Source of the DNA: an uncultured Lachnospiraceae bacterium
Lineage (GTDB): Bacteria > Bacillota > Clostridia > Lachnospirales > Lachnospiraceae
Assembly: GCA_910588875.1 (NCBI GenBank)
Contig: CAJURT010000013.1
Coordinates: forward strand, 12,247 to 76,246
Length of the DNA: 64,000 nt
Direction: 5' to 3'
Below, piece after piece: positions 25,625-32,866 of the stretch. Every line of letters begins with the position of its first letter. Position 1 is the first letter of the stretch. The position numbers were made by a program, and so were the translations under genes. The notes under the pieces are model-generated. The model saw nothing but the letters and a program-made list of their open reading frames with translations. It did not search any database and was not told where the DNA came from.

Positions 25625-26158
25625 ATGAAAGAAAAATTTAACTGGAAAAAAGAACTTTGGGAATGGCTTAAGATCATTCTCTCGGCAGCAGCGATTGCGC
25701 TGGTGCTGAATACTTTCATTATTGCCAACAGCAAGGTGCCGAGCGGCTCCATGGAGAATACGATTATGACCAATGACAGGGTGATCGGTTCCCGCCTGTC
25801 CTACCTGTTTGGGGATCCGGAACGGGGGGATATTGTGATTTTCCATTATCCGGACAATGAGAAAATTTATTATGTGAAGCGGGTGATCGGCCTGCCGGGT
25901 GAGACCGTGGACATCCGCGGCGGCCATGTTTACCTGAACGGATCAGAGGAACCCTTGGAGGAGGATTATATACGGGAACCGATGATCCCGGAGGAGCCTG
26001 CCCATTACGAGGTGCCGGAGGGGTGTTATTTTATGCTGGGGGATAACCGGAATTACTCCTCAGATGCCAGGGTATGGGACAATACTTATGTGAAAAAAAA
26101 GAAGATTGTGGCAAAGGTGCTGTTTCGGTATTTCCCTGGATTTAAAAAGATCGAATGA
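25625..26158 (+). CDS. lepB: Signal peptidase I
   Basis: A 177-residue type I signal peptidase that cleaves signal peptides of secreted proteins at the outer face of the membrane. One N-terminal transmembrane segment (about residues 14-33) is followed by the catalytic serine motif SKVPSGSMENT (about 36-46), the FGDPERGDIVIF strand, the lysine motif YYVKRVIGLPGE (general base) and the GDNRNYSSDAR box. Length is typical of Gram-positive enzymes with one anchor. It ends just before a terminator. Confidence 0.95.
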   Translation: MKEKFNWKKELWEWLKIILSAAAIALVLNTFIIANSKVPSGSMENTIMTNDRVIGSRLSYLFGDPERGDIVIFHYPDNEKIYYVKRVIGLPGETVDIRGGHVYLNGSEEPLEEDYIREPMIPEEPAHYEVPEGCYFMLGDNRNYSSDARVWDNTYVKKKKIVAKVLFRYFPGFKKIE

Positions 26159-26177
26159 CGGACAGACAGATGCGGGT

Positions 26178-26215
26178 AAAGGCTGCCAAAGCATGGCAGC
26201 CTTTATTGCGTTTTT
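26178..26215 (+). terminator. Terminator of lepB
   Basis: AAAGGCTGCC (26178-26187) and GGCAGCCTTT (26195-26204) form a perfect 10-bp hairpin with a 7-base loop, followed by ATTGCG and TTTTT. The tail also supplies the -35 of the next promoter. Confidence 0.75.
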
Positions 26216-26234
26216 AAAGATTGTATGGTATAGT
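26206..26234 (+). promoter_or_regulatory. Promoter for the nucleotidyltransferase gene
   Basis: TTGCGT (26206-26211) and TATAGT (26229-26234) are 17 bases apart, directly behind the lepB terminator. Confidence 0.55.
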
Positions 26235-26283
26235 GAAAAGTAAGAGAAAAAAGGCCAAAAGTCTGAAAGAGGGGATAAAAACA

Positions 26284-27201
26284 ATGAAAAATACGACATT
26301 GGTGATCATGGCCGCGGGACTGGGAAGCCGGTTTGGGGGCGGGATCAAGCAGTTGGAGCCGGTAGGCCCAAACGGTGAGATTATTATGGATTATTCCATC
26401 CACGATGCCCGAAAGGCAGGGTTTAATAAAATCGTATTTATTATCCGCCATGACCTGGAGGAGGATTTCAGGCGGGTGATCGGCAACCGGATCGAGAAGG
26501 TGGCGGATGTGGCATATGCCTACCAGGAACTGGATGCTTTGCCAAAGGGGTATGCAGTTCCTGAAGGGAGGAAGAAGCCCTGGGGAACCGGACATGCGGT
26601 TTTATCCGTAAAGGGGATTGTGAAAGAGCCGTTTCTGGTAATTAATGCAGACGATTACTATGGAAAGGAAGCCTTTTGCAAGATCCATGATTATATGGTG
26701 CAGGAGATGGATGAGGGGGCATCCGTATATGATATGTGCATGGCGGGCTTCATCCTGTCCAATACCTTGAGTGAGAACGGAGCAGTGACGCGGGGGGTCT
26801 GCCGCCTGAATGGGGACGGGACCCTTAAGGAAGTGACAGAGACCTACGGCATTGAACAAAAGGGCGACGGTTTGTCAGCCAGTGATGAGGAGGGAAACCC
26901 GGTGCGGGTCAGCGGGGGGCAGCATGTGTCTATGAACATGTGGGGGCTTCCCCCGGCATTTTTGGACGAACTGGAAAACGGTTTCCCTGGCTTTTTGGAC
27001 AGTGCAGCGGGAAACCTAAAGGCGGAATATCTGCTTCCCAGGATTATTGACCGGCTGATCCGGGAGGGGAAAGCAAAGGTAAGGGTACTGGAGACCCAGG
27101 ATAAATGGTTCGGGGTGACCTACCAGGAGGATAAGGCAGCTGTGGTGGCATCCATCCAGGAACTGGTGAAGAGAGGGATATACGGGGAAAAGTTATATTA
27201 A
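26284..27201 (+). CDS. Sugar-phosphate nucleotidyltransferase family protein
   Basis: A 305-residue nucleotidyltransferase, predicted to activate a sugar 1-phosphate with a nucleoside triphosphate. The glycine-rich MAAGLGSRFGGGIKQLEPVG lies at the N terminus (residues 9-28), WGTGHAVLSV is the nucleotide-binding segment near 100, INADDYYG holds the metal-binding aspartate, and GGQHVSMNMWG follows later. The exact sugar is not readable from sequence. ATG 26284 has GAGGGG about 9 bases upstream. The next gene is a GlgX-like protein, so a glucan-related role is possible. Confidence 0.85.
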   Translation: MKNTTLVIMAAGLGSRFGGGIKQLEPVGPNGEIIMDYSIHDARKAGFNKIVFIIRHDLEEDFRRVIGNRIEKVADVAYAYQELDALPKGYAVPEGRKKPWGTGHAVLSVKGIVKEPFLVINADDYYGKEAFCKIHDYMVQEMDEGASVYDMCMAGFILSNTLSENGAVTRGVCRLNGDGTLKEVTETYGIEQKGDGLSASDEEGNPVRVSGGQHVSMNMWGLPPAFLDELENGFPGFLDSAAGNLKAEYLLPRIIDRLIREGKAKVRVLETQDKWFGVTYQEDKAAVVASIQELVKRGIYGEKLY

Positions 27202-27250
27202 GCACACGGCAGATGGAACATGAGGCGGGCAGAAGAAAGGTGGCTGGAGA

Positions 27251-29227
27251 ATGCGGCAGTATAAGATTGACAACAGGGACGGGAAAGCATATCCATTGGG
27301 GCTCACAAAGGTAGACGGAGGGATTCATGTTTCGGTGGCAGCAGAGGCAAAGGAGTGCAGCCTGGTTTTGTTTGCACCCTCAGCGCCCCACGTGTCTGGC
27401 AAAGAGGCGGACAGGCTGCAGGTTTCCGAGGCGGAGGAACCGGTAAGGGGCGCGGAGGGTGTGCTTTGCCGGATTCCGTTCCCGGCAGAAAAACGGGTGG
27501 GCAATGTCTGGGGTATGACTGTGCTGGGAAAGGGCCTGGAGAGGATGGAATATGCCTTTGAGGCGGACGGAAAGCTGTTTTCCGATCCTTATGGGTATGC
27601 TTTTACCGGGCAGGAGGAGTGGGGAGAAGAAGATCAGATCCATGCCCTGCTGCGGTGCCCGGTGCGGCAGGAGGATTTTGACTGGGAGGGGGATACCCCT
27701 TTGCATATCCCATATGAGGAATGTGTGGTGTACCGGCTCCACGTGCGAGGGTTTACCAGGCATTCTTCCTCGAAGGTGAAGGAGAAAGGGACCTTCCGGG
27801 GAATCGTGGAAAAAATCCCCTATCTGAAGGAACTTGGGGTCACTACGCTGGAATTGATGCCCATGGCAGAGTTTTCTGAGGTAATGGCAACGGAGAGGCA
27901 CGAAGGCCCTAAGCAGGGGCGGGAGGCCGACGGGAGGCTGAATTACTGGGGATATGGCAGAGCATTTAACGGAGCCCCCAAAGCTTCCTATGCAGGGAAA
28001 AAGCACCGGCCGGATCTGGAATTTAAGTACCTGGTGAAGGAACTGCACCGGGCCGGGATCGAACTGGTGGCAGAACTTTTCTTTACCGGCAAGGAATCCC
28101 CGGCCTATGTCCTGGACATGGCACGCCGCTGGGTGAGGGAATACCATTTGGACGGCATCCACATAACAGGAGATGCACCGGCGGCGCTGCTGGCCGGGGA
28201 TCCCTACCTGGCCGGGAGTAAAATCTGGGCTTCTTATTGGGAAGGAGGGGGAAAGCCTTCGTCGCCCAAGTATCTGGGCGAGTACAATGACGGCTTCCTT
28301 ATCGACATGCGCAGGGTGCTTAAGGGGGATGAAGGGCAGATGGGCAGGCTGGCCCTCTGCAGCAGGCGAAACCCGGCCGGGCATGGCGTGATCAATTATA
28401 TGGCCAACACCAATGGTTTTACATTGATGGATCTGGTATGCTATGAGCAGAAGCATAACGAGGGCAATGGGGAGAAGAACCTGGACGGAAGCGATTACAA
28501 TTATAGCTGGAATTGCGGTGTGGAGGGGCCGGCGAGGAAGAAAAAGGTGGTGGAACTCAGAAAACAGCAGCTGCGGAATGCGTATCTTTTGCTGTTCTTA
28601 AGCCAGGGGACGCCGCTTTTGATGGCTGGGGATGAATTCGGCAATTCGCAGAACGGCAACAATAATGCCTACTGCCAGGACAATGCCATCTCCTGGCTCA
28701 ACTGGAACCAACTCAAAAGCAACCAGGATTTATATACGTTTGTGAAATATGTAATTGCCTTTCGCAAGGCACATCCGGTGTTCAGAAGGGACGTGGAACC
28801 AAGGATGATGGATTACCAGATGTGCGGGTTCCCGGATGTATCTTACCACGGGATCCGGGCATGGGTCCCGGAATTTGACAATTTCCGGCGCCAGCTGGGG
28901 ATCCTGTATTGCGGGAAATATGGCAGGAAGACGGACGGGACGGAGGATGACAGCTTTTTTGTGGCATACAATATGCATTGGGAGCCGCATGGGTTTGCGC
29001 TCCCCCACCTGCCAAAGGGGATGGGCTGGCATATGGCCTTTGATACCTCGGACGGCGGGCGCAACGGTTATTTTGAGCCGGGAAACGAGCCGGAAGCTGC
29101 GAATCAAAAGGAGATTATGGTGCCGTCCCGCTCTATCCTGGTGCTGATCGGAAAAGACCTTAAACAAAAGGGGCCGGAAACGGCTTTGCAGGATAAGGGA
29201 CAGGAGGGACAGGATGCACACATTTGA
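27251..29227 (+). CDS. GlgX/isoamylase-like GH13 protein lacking catalytic residues
   Basis: A 658-residue protein with the layout of glycogen debranching enzymes: an N-terminal beta domain (about 1-110), then a GH13 barrel with YRLHVRGFTRH, NYWGYGRAFN and later MAGDEFGNSQNGNNNAYCQD, all typical of GlgX. The four catalytic blocks are altered. The usual nucleophile block DGFRFD reads DGIHIT (Arg to H304, Asp to T306), the acid/base AEPW reads ASYW (S328), the AHDG block reads NTNG (N388), and the first block DVVYNH reads ELVAEL (271-276). The protein is full length and intact, so it looks like a pseudoenzyme, perhaps glucan-binding or regulatory. It follows a nucleotidyltransferase and overlaps mazG by 14 bases. 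Confidence 0.85.
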   Translation: MRQYKIDNRDGKAYPLGLTKVDGGIHVSVAAEAKECSLVLFAPSAPHVSGKEADRLQVSEAEEPVRGAEGVLCRIPFPAEKRVGNVWGMTVLGKGLERMEYAFEADGKLFSDPYGYAFTGQEEWGEEDQIHALLRCPVRQEDFDWEGDTPLHIPYEECVVYRLHVRGFTRHSSSKVKEKGTFRGIVEKIPYLKELGVTTLELMPMAEFSEVMATERHEGPKQGREADGRLNYWGYGRAFNGAPKASYAGKKHRPDLEFKYLVKELHRAGIELVAELFFTGKESPAYVLDMARRWVREYHLDGIHITGDAPAALLAGDPYLAGSKIWASYWEGGGKPSSPKYLGEYNDGFLIDMRRVLKGDEGQMGRLALCSRRNPAGHGVINYMANTNGFTLMDLVCYEQKHNEGNGEKNLDGSDYNYSWNCGVEGPARKKKVVELRKQQLRNAYLLLFLSQGTPLLMAGDEFGNSQNGNNNAYCQDNAISWLNWNQLKSNQDLYTFVKYVIAFRKAHPVFRRDVEPRMMDYQMCGFPDVSYHGIRAWVPEFDNFRRQLGILYCGKYGRKTDGTEDDSFFVAYNMHWEPHGFALPHLPKGMGWHMAFDTSDGGRNGYFEPGNEPEAANQKEIMVPSRSILVLIGKDLKQKGPETALQDKGQEGQDAHI

Positions 29228-29594
29228 GGAACTGGTATCAGTGGTGGAGACCCTCCGTTCAGAGAACGGATGCGCCTGGGACCGGAAGCAGACCTTTGAG
29301 AGCCTAAAGCCCTGCCTTGAGGAGGAGACAGGGGAGGTTTTGGCGGCGATTGACAATAAGGACATGGAAAACCTGTGTGAAGAGTTGGGAGATGTGCTTT
29401 TCCATGTGCTGATTTATAGCCAGATTGCCAGGGAACAGGGATATTTCCGGCAGGAGGATGTGGTGGACGGGATATGTGAAAAAATGATCCGCCGCCATCC
29501 CCATGTATTCGGAGAGGCAAGGCCGCTTTCGCCGGAGGAAAGCCTGAACTTGTGGAAGGAGATTAAAAAGCAGGAAAAAGCCAAAAAACCTTGA
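29214..29594 (+). CDS. mazG: MazG-type nucleotide pyrophosphohydrolase
   Basis: A 126-residue single-domain MazG protein that hydrolyses nucleoside triphosphates to monophosphates, a housecleaning activity. The metal-binding helices are visible in CLEEETGEVLAAI (EExxE type) and LCEELGDVLFHVL (ExxD type), with the CAWDRKQTFESL segment before them and RRHPHVFGE after. Its length equals one half of E. coli MazG. The start lies inside the end of the preceding gene, so translation is coupled. Confidence 0.93.
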   Translation: MHTFEELVSVVETLRSENGCAWDRKQTFESLKPCLEEETGEVLAAIDNKDMENLCEELGDVLFHVLIYSQIAREQGYFRQEDVVDGICEKMIRRHPHVFGEARPLSPEESLNLWKEIKKQEKAKKP

Positions 29595-29619
29595 CAAACA
29601 GTAGCAAAACAGATATAAA
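29591..29619 (+). promoter_or_regulatory. Strong sigma-A promoter for hup
   Basis: TTGACA (29591-29596) and TATAAA (29614-29619) have a 17-base spacer. The -35 overlaps the mazG stop codon. A leader of about 60 bases precedes the HU start. Confidence 0.8.
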
Positions 29620-29684
29620 ATGTAGAGTATACTATTTCAAGGGTGCGGCAAGGGCTGTGCCAGACGATTTCAGGAGGAGTAATC

Positions 29685-29960
29685 ATGAATAAAACAGAAT
29701 TAGTAACAGCAATTGCAGAACAGGCAGAGATCTCCAAGAAGGATGCAGAAGCAGCATTGAAGGCATTTGCTGATGTTGTGTCTGCTGCTTTGAAGAATGG
29801 CGATAAGGTGCAGTTGGTTGGCTTTGGTACTTTTGAGGTATCTGAGAGGGCAGCGAGGGAAGGCAGGAACCCCAGGACAGGTGAGTCGATGCCGATCAAG
29901 GCTTGCAAGAGCCCGAAGTTCAAACCAGGCAAAGCATTGAAGGACATGGTAAACGAATAA
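29685..29960 (+). CDS. hup: DNA-binding protein HU
   Basis: A 91-residue HU protein that bends and compacts DNA as a dimer. It begins MNKTELVTAIAEQ, has the QLVGFGTFEVSERAAREGRN segment leading into the beta arm, the arm tip RNPRTGE, and ends with PGKALKDMVNE. Length and all landmarks are standard. ATG 29685 has AGGAGGAG five bases upstream, and a near-consensus promoter lies before it, as expected for an abundant protein. rqcP follows after three bases. Confidence 0.97.
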   Translation: MNKTELVTAIAEQAEISKKDAEAALKAFADVVSAALKNGDKVQLVGFGTFEVSERAAREGRNPRTGESMPIKACKSPKFKPGKALKDMVNE

Positions 29961-29963
29961 TTT

Positions 29964-30203
29964 ATGAGATTAGACAAATATCTGAAGGTTTCCCGTCTGA
30001 TCAAGCGCCGGACAGTGGCCAATGAGGCCTGTGACGCCGGGCGGGTCCTGGTTAATGAAAAACCGGCCAAAGCGTCGGTGAACGTCAAGGCAGGGGACAT
30101 CATAGAGATACAGTTTGGCACCAGTTCGGTGAGGGTAGAGGTGCTGGATGTCCAGGAGACAGTCCGCAAGGACGATGCGAAGGAACTATACCGGTATTTA
30201 TAA
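29964..30203 (+). CDS. rqcP: S4-domain RNA-binding protein RqcP
   Basis: A 79-residue S4 protein matching RqcP (YabO) of Bacillus, which helps RqcH add alanine tails to nascent chains on stalled 50S subunits. The S4 core MRLDKYLKVSRLIKRRTVAN and GRVLVNEKPAKAS fits, with a short C-terminal extension. Its place between hup and yabP is the same as in B. subtilis, which supports the name. Confidence 0.93.
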   Translation: MRLDKYLKVSRLIKRRTVANEACDAGRVLVNEKPAKASVNVKAGDIIEIQFGTSSVRVEVLDVQETVRKDDAKELYRYL

Positions 30204-30208
30204 AAGTC

Positions 30209-30235
30209 ATAAGGGAAGAGATCTCCTCATATATT
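30209..30235 (+). promoter_or_regulatory. Sigma-E-type sporulation promoter for yabP-yabQ
   Basis: ATA (30209-30211) and CATATATT (30228-30235) are exactly 16 bases apart, matching the sigma-E pattern ATA-16-CATACANT at all but one position. It lies 38 bases before the yabP start codon; yabP and yabQ are mother-cell genes in B. subtilis. Confidence 0.55.
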
Positions 30236-30272
30236 GAAATCAGGTGTTTCATATAGCAGGAGGTCTTTTTGC

Positions 30273-30557
30273 ATGGAGGAAAAATCGGGAACCCGCCCCC
30301 ACGCCTGTTTTCTGCAGAACCGTGCGGCAGCCAATCTGACAGGGGTACGGGAGGTAGTGGCGTTTGATGAAAACCAGGTAGTCATGGATACGGATCTGGG
30401 GCTTTTGACCCTGAAAGGGAAGGATCTGCATGTCAGCCGCCTGTTGGTGGAAAAAGGGGAAGTGGATGTCACAGGGACAGTGGACAGCATGGCCTATTCC
30501 TCCAATGAAGCATACCGTAAGGCAGGGCAGTCATTTTTTGTCCGGCTGTTCAAGTAA
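30273..30557 (+). CDS. yabP: Sporulation protein YabP
   Basis: A 94-residue YabP protein, needed for sporulation in B. subtilis through an unknown mechanism. The family segments are REVVAFDENQVVMDTDLGLL, LKGKDLHVSRLLVEKGEVDV and the GTVDSMAYS end. ATG 30273 has AGGAGG 9 bases upstream. It lies downstream of a sigma-E-like promoter and directly before yabQ. Confidence 0.92.
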   Translation: MEEKSGTRPHACFLQNRAAANLTGVREVVAFDENQVVMDTDLGLLTLKGKDLHVSRLLVEKGEVDVTGTVDSMAYSSNEAYRKAGQSFFVRLFK

Positions 30558-30574
30558 GGGGGCGGGTGACAAGG

Positions 30575-30919
30575 ATGAGCCCCAATATCCATTTTGAAGC
30601 CAGGCTGCTGGTGCTGGGCATGGCGACGGGCGTCGGCCTTATGGTCCTCTATGATTTGCTGCGGCTTTTCCGTGTTCTGGTGCATCATGGATGGCTATGG
30701 GTAGGCGTGGAAGACCTGGGTTACTGGATTTTTGCCGGATTTACGGTGTTTTATCTCTTATACCGGGAAAATGACGGTGCATTGCGCCTGTATGTCATCA
30801 GTACGGTGCTTCTTAGCATGATTGCATATGACCGGCTGCTTGGCGCATTTTTCCGAAAAGTGTTGAAAAAGATGGGAAGATGCTTTAGAATAGGGGTATC
30901 TAAAGGAAACCAAAGATGA
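30575..30919 (+). CDS. yabQ: Spore cortex protein YabQ
   Basis: A 114-residue membrane protein of the YabQ family, which localises around the forespore and is needed for cortex formation in B. subtilis. It has hydrophobic segments at about residues 8-28, 41-62 and 69-90, and the family motif VLYDLLRLFR near residue 24. The start may instead be GTG 30566, three codons earlier; ribosome sites for both are mediocre. It overlaps the divIC start by four bases. Confidence 0.85.
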   Translation: MSPNIHFEARLLVLGMATGVGLMVLYDLLRLFRVLVHHGWLWVGVEDLGYWIFAGFTVFYLLYRENDGALRLYVISTVLLSMIAYDRLLGAFFRKVLKKMGRCFRIGVSKGNQR

Positions 30920-31281
30920 ATGGCAATAGGGTTGGGCTTAAAGCAGGTGGATTTATGAAGAAGAATGGCAGCAAGGCAAGAAAGAGAAAAAGGGACCGCT
31001 GGGGCAACCGGATGGCTATCATGGGCATTACACTGGTGGTGTTCTGCCTGGGAGTTGTGGTCAATGTCAGGATTACAGCCATGGAGAAGAAGGATTTGGA
31101 GTACCAGGAACGGGAACTGCTGCTTCAGCAGCAGTATGACAAGGAACTTGGCCGGGCTGAGGATTTAAAGGAGTACGAGATCTATGTGCAGACGAAGCAG
31201 TATGTGGAAGAGGTGGCAAAGCAGAAGCTGGGGTTGGTGAAACCGGATGAGATTCTGCTGAAGCCGGTTCCGAAGAACTGA
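30916..31281 (+). CDS. divIC: Septum formation protein DivIC/FtsL-like
   Basis: A 121-residue bitopic division protein. A very basic cytoplasmic N terminus (KKNGSKARKRKRDRWGNR) precedes one transmembrane segment (about residues 34-54), then an outer coiled coil (about 60-90) and the usual C-terminal AKQKLGLVKPDEILLKPV end. DivIC works with FtsL and DivIB in the divisome. The start at 30916 has AAAGGA 8 bases upstream and an ATGA overlap with yabQ; ATG 30955, 13 codons later, with AGGTGG 4 bases upstream, is a real alternative. Confidence 0.9.
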   Translation: MNGNRVGLKAGGFMKKNGSKARKRKRDRWGNRMAIMGITLVVFCLGVVVNVRITAMEKKDLEYQERELLLQQQYDKELGRAEDLKEYEIYVQTKQYVEEVAKQKLGLVKPDEILLKPVPKN

Positions 31282-31286
31282 TGGGA

Positions 31287-31313
31287 ATAGAATCCCTTCC
31301 TGCCGCATATAAT
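31287..31313 (+). promoter_or_regulatory. Possible promoter for the SpoIIE-like gene
   Basis: TATAAT at 31308-31313 lacks a convincing sigma-A -35. The same region reads ATA (31287-31289), 16 bases, CATATAAT (31306-31313), which fits sigma-E. I cannot decide between the two. Confidence 0.35.
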
Positions 31314-31334
31314 GTGGTTTAGGAGGGGATTTTT

Positions 31335-32741
31335 GTGTGGAGACGACCAAAACGCCGGGATATGGCGGATGTGAACGTATATACGGCCAGCCGCTTAGAG
31401 GAGATGGCCCGCTCACTGGGGCTTCTGGCAAAGTCCTGCCAGGATGGCCTGGAGGACAAGCGGGGCCTGACAAAAGAGGATGCGCTGGCAGCCATGCAGA
31501 TGTCAGCTGCCATGGTGTGCGGCGGCTGCAGCCGGTGCAACCTGTATCACGACAGCAGCAAAGAGGATAGCTATTATCTCTACTATCTTCTGCGGGCATT
31601 TGAGCAGAAGGGGAAGGTGGAGTTTGAGGACATGCCCCGGTTTTTTATGGAGACATGCCGGAGGAGAGAGGCTTATGTGGGACAGCTGAACCGGAATCTG
31701 GGCCGGGCCACCATGAACCTGGAGTGGAAGAACCGTTTTTTGGAAAGCCGGGATACGGTGATTGTGCAGTTCAGGGAACTGGCGGTGATCCTGGAGGAAT
31801 TTGCCCATCAGATGGAGGCGGCGTCAGACATTACGGACAGCAAGGCGGATGCAGTGAAAAAGATGTTCCGGCAGCACCATATGATGGTGGAAAACCTTTT
31901 GCTTTTGGAATATGAGAATTCCCAGCGGGAAGCCTACCTGACGGTAAGGACATTGAACGGCCGCTGCGTGACGGCGCGTGAGGCAGCAGAGGTCCTGGGG
32001 CATGCGATGGGGAATAAGGGATGGTACGCCCCGAAGGATACCCGGGCCCTGGTGACGAAACAGGCGGCGACGGTTCATTTTTCTGAAGCGGGAAGATATC
32101 GGATGATGGTCGGTGTGGCCCGGCTGCCCCGGGAAGGGGAACGGTTCTCCGGCGACAATTTTACCTATTCGGAGGAAGCGCCGGGCCAGGCCATAATGAG
32201 CATATCCGACGGCATGGGAAGCGGGGAGCAGGCATCCTCCGAGAGCAGGCGCGTGGTGGAACTGGCACAGCAGCTTCTGGAAACCGGGTTCTCGGCCCGG
32301 GCAGCCCTTAAAATGGTCAATACGGTGCTGATGCTGACCGGGGAGCAGCAGCACCCGGCAACCCTTGACCTGTGCTGTGTGGACCTTCACACAGGGGTGC
32401 TGGAGGCCATGAAGCTGGGAGCGGTGGCCACCTTTGTGCTAAGCGGGAACGGGGTGGAAGTATTGGAGGCCGGGGAAGTGCCGGCGGGCATCCTGTCTGG
32501 TGTGGAGCCGGTGCTCCTGTCCAAAAAGCTTTGGGATGGGGACCGGGTGGTCATGGTGACAGACGGTATTCTGGAAGCATGCCCGGGTGAGGATAAGGAA
32601 GGGAGCCTTAAAGAATACATAGAGGGCATGGAGGTGCACAGTGTCCAGGAGATGGCAGAGGATATCCTGGCCTTTGCCAGCCGGGAGGAAGAGCCCCGGG
32701 ATGATATGATGGTGCTGGTGGGGGGGATCTGGAAACGGTAG
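31335..32741 (+). CDS. spoIIE: SpoIIE-type PP2C phosphatase without the membrane domain
   Basis: A 468-residue protein whose second half is a SpoIIE-like PP2C phosphatase: SISDGMGSGEQASSESRRVV (D293), MVTDGILEACPGE and EEPRDDMMVLVGG carry the metal-binding aspartates. The first half is helical and contains a cysteine cluster CGGCSRC (residues 62-68), as in the central region of SpoIIE. B. subtilis SpoIIE is 827 residues with ten transmembrane segments ahead of this part; here there are none, and only 53 bases separate it from divIC. The place before tilS-hpt-ftsH marks it as the positional SpoIIE, which normally dephosphorylates SpoIIAA to activate sigma-F. The start is GTG 31335 with AGGAGGGG upstream. 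Confidence 0.85.
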   Translation: MWRRPKRRDMADVNVYTASRLEEMARSLGLLAKSCQDGLEDKRGLTKEDALAAMQMSAAMVCGGCSRCNLYHDSSKEDSYYLYYLLRAFEQKGKVEFEDMPRFFMETCRRREAYVGQLNRNLGRATMNLEWKNRFLESRDTVIVQFRELAVILEEFAHQMEAASDITDSKADAVKKMFRQHHMMVENLLLLEYENSQREAYLTVRTLNGRCVTAREAAEVLGHAMGNKGWYAPKDTRALVTKQAATVHFSEAGRYRMMVGVARLPREGERFSGDNFTYSEEAPGQAIMSISDGMGSGEQASSESRRVVELAQQLLETGFSARAALKMVNTVLMLTGEQQHPATLDLCCVDLHTGVLEAMKLGAVATFVLSGNGVEVLEAGEVPAGILSGVEPVLLSKKLWDGDRVVMVTDGILEACPGEDKEGSLKEYIEGMEVHSVQEMAEDILAFASREEEPRDDMMVLVGGIWKR

Positions 32742-32743
32742 GG

Positions 32744-32766
32744 GAGCGGCGCAGCCGCTCTCTTTT
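32744..32766 (+). terminator. Terminator of the SpoIIE-like gene
   Basis: GAGCGGC (32744-32750) and GCCGCTC (32754-32760) form a tight hairpin followed by TCTTTT, three bases after the stop codon. Confidence 0.65.
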
Positions 32767-32801
32767 GCTGTCCGGAACGGTATTTAAGATGAAGGATAGG
32801 C

Positions 32802-32830
32802 TTGCAAGGGGGAGAAAATCCAGGTATAGT
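32802..32830 (+). promoter_or_regulatory. Sigma-A promoter for tilS-hpt
   Basis: TTGCAA (32802-32807) and TATAGT (32825-32830) are 17 bases apart, 36 bases before the tilS start codon. Confidence 0.55.
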
Positions 32831-32866
32831 AAAAACAGCGAAAAGCAAGGCGGGCAGGAGGGCATT

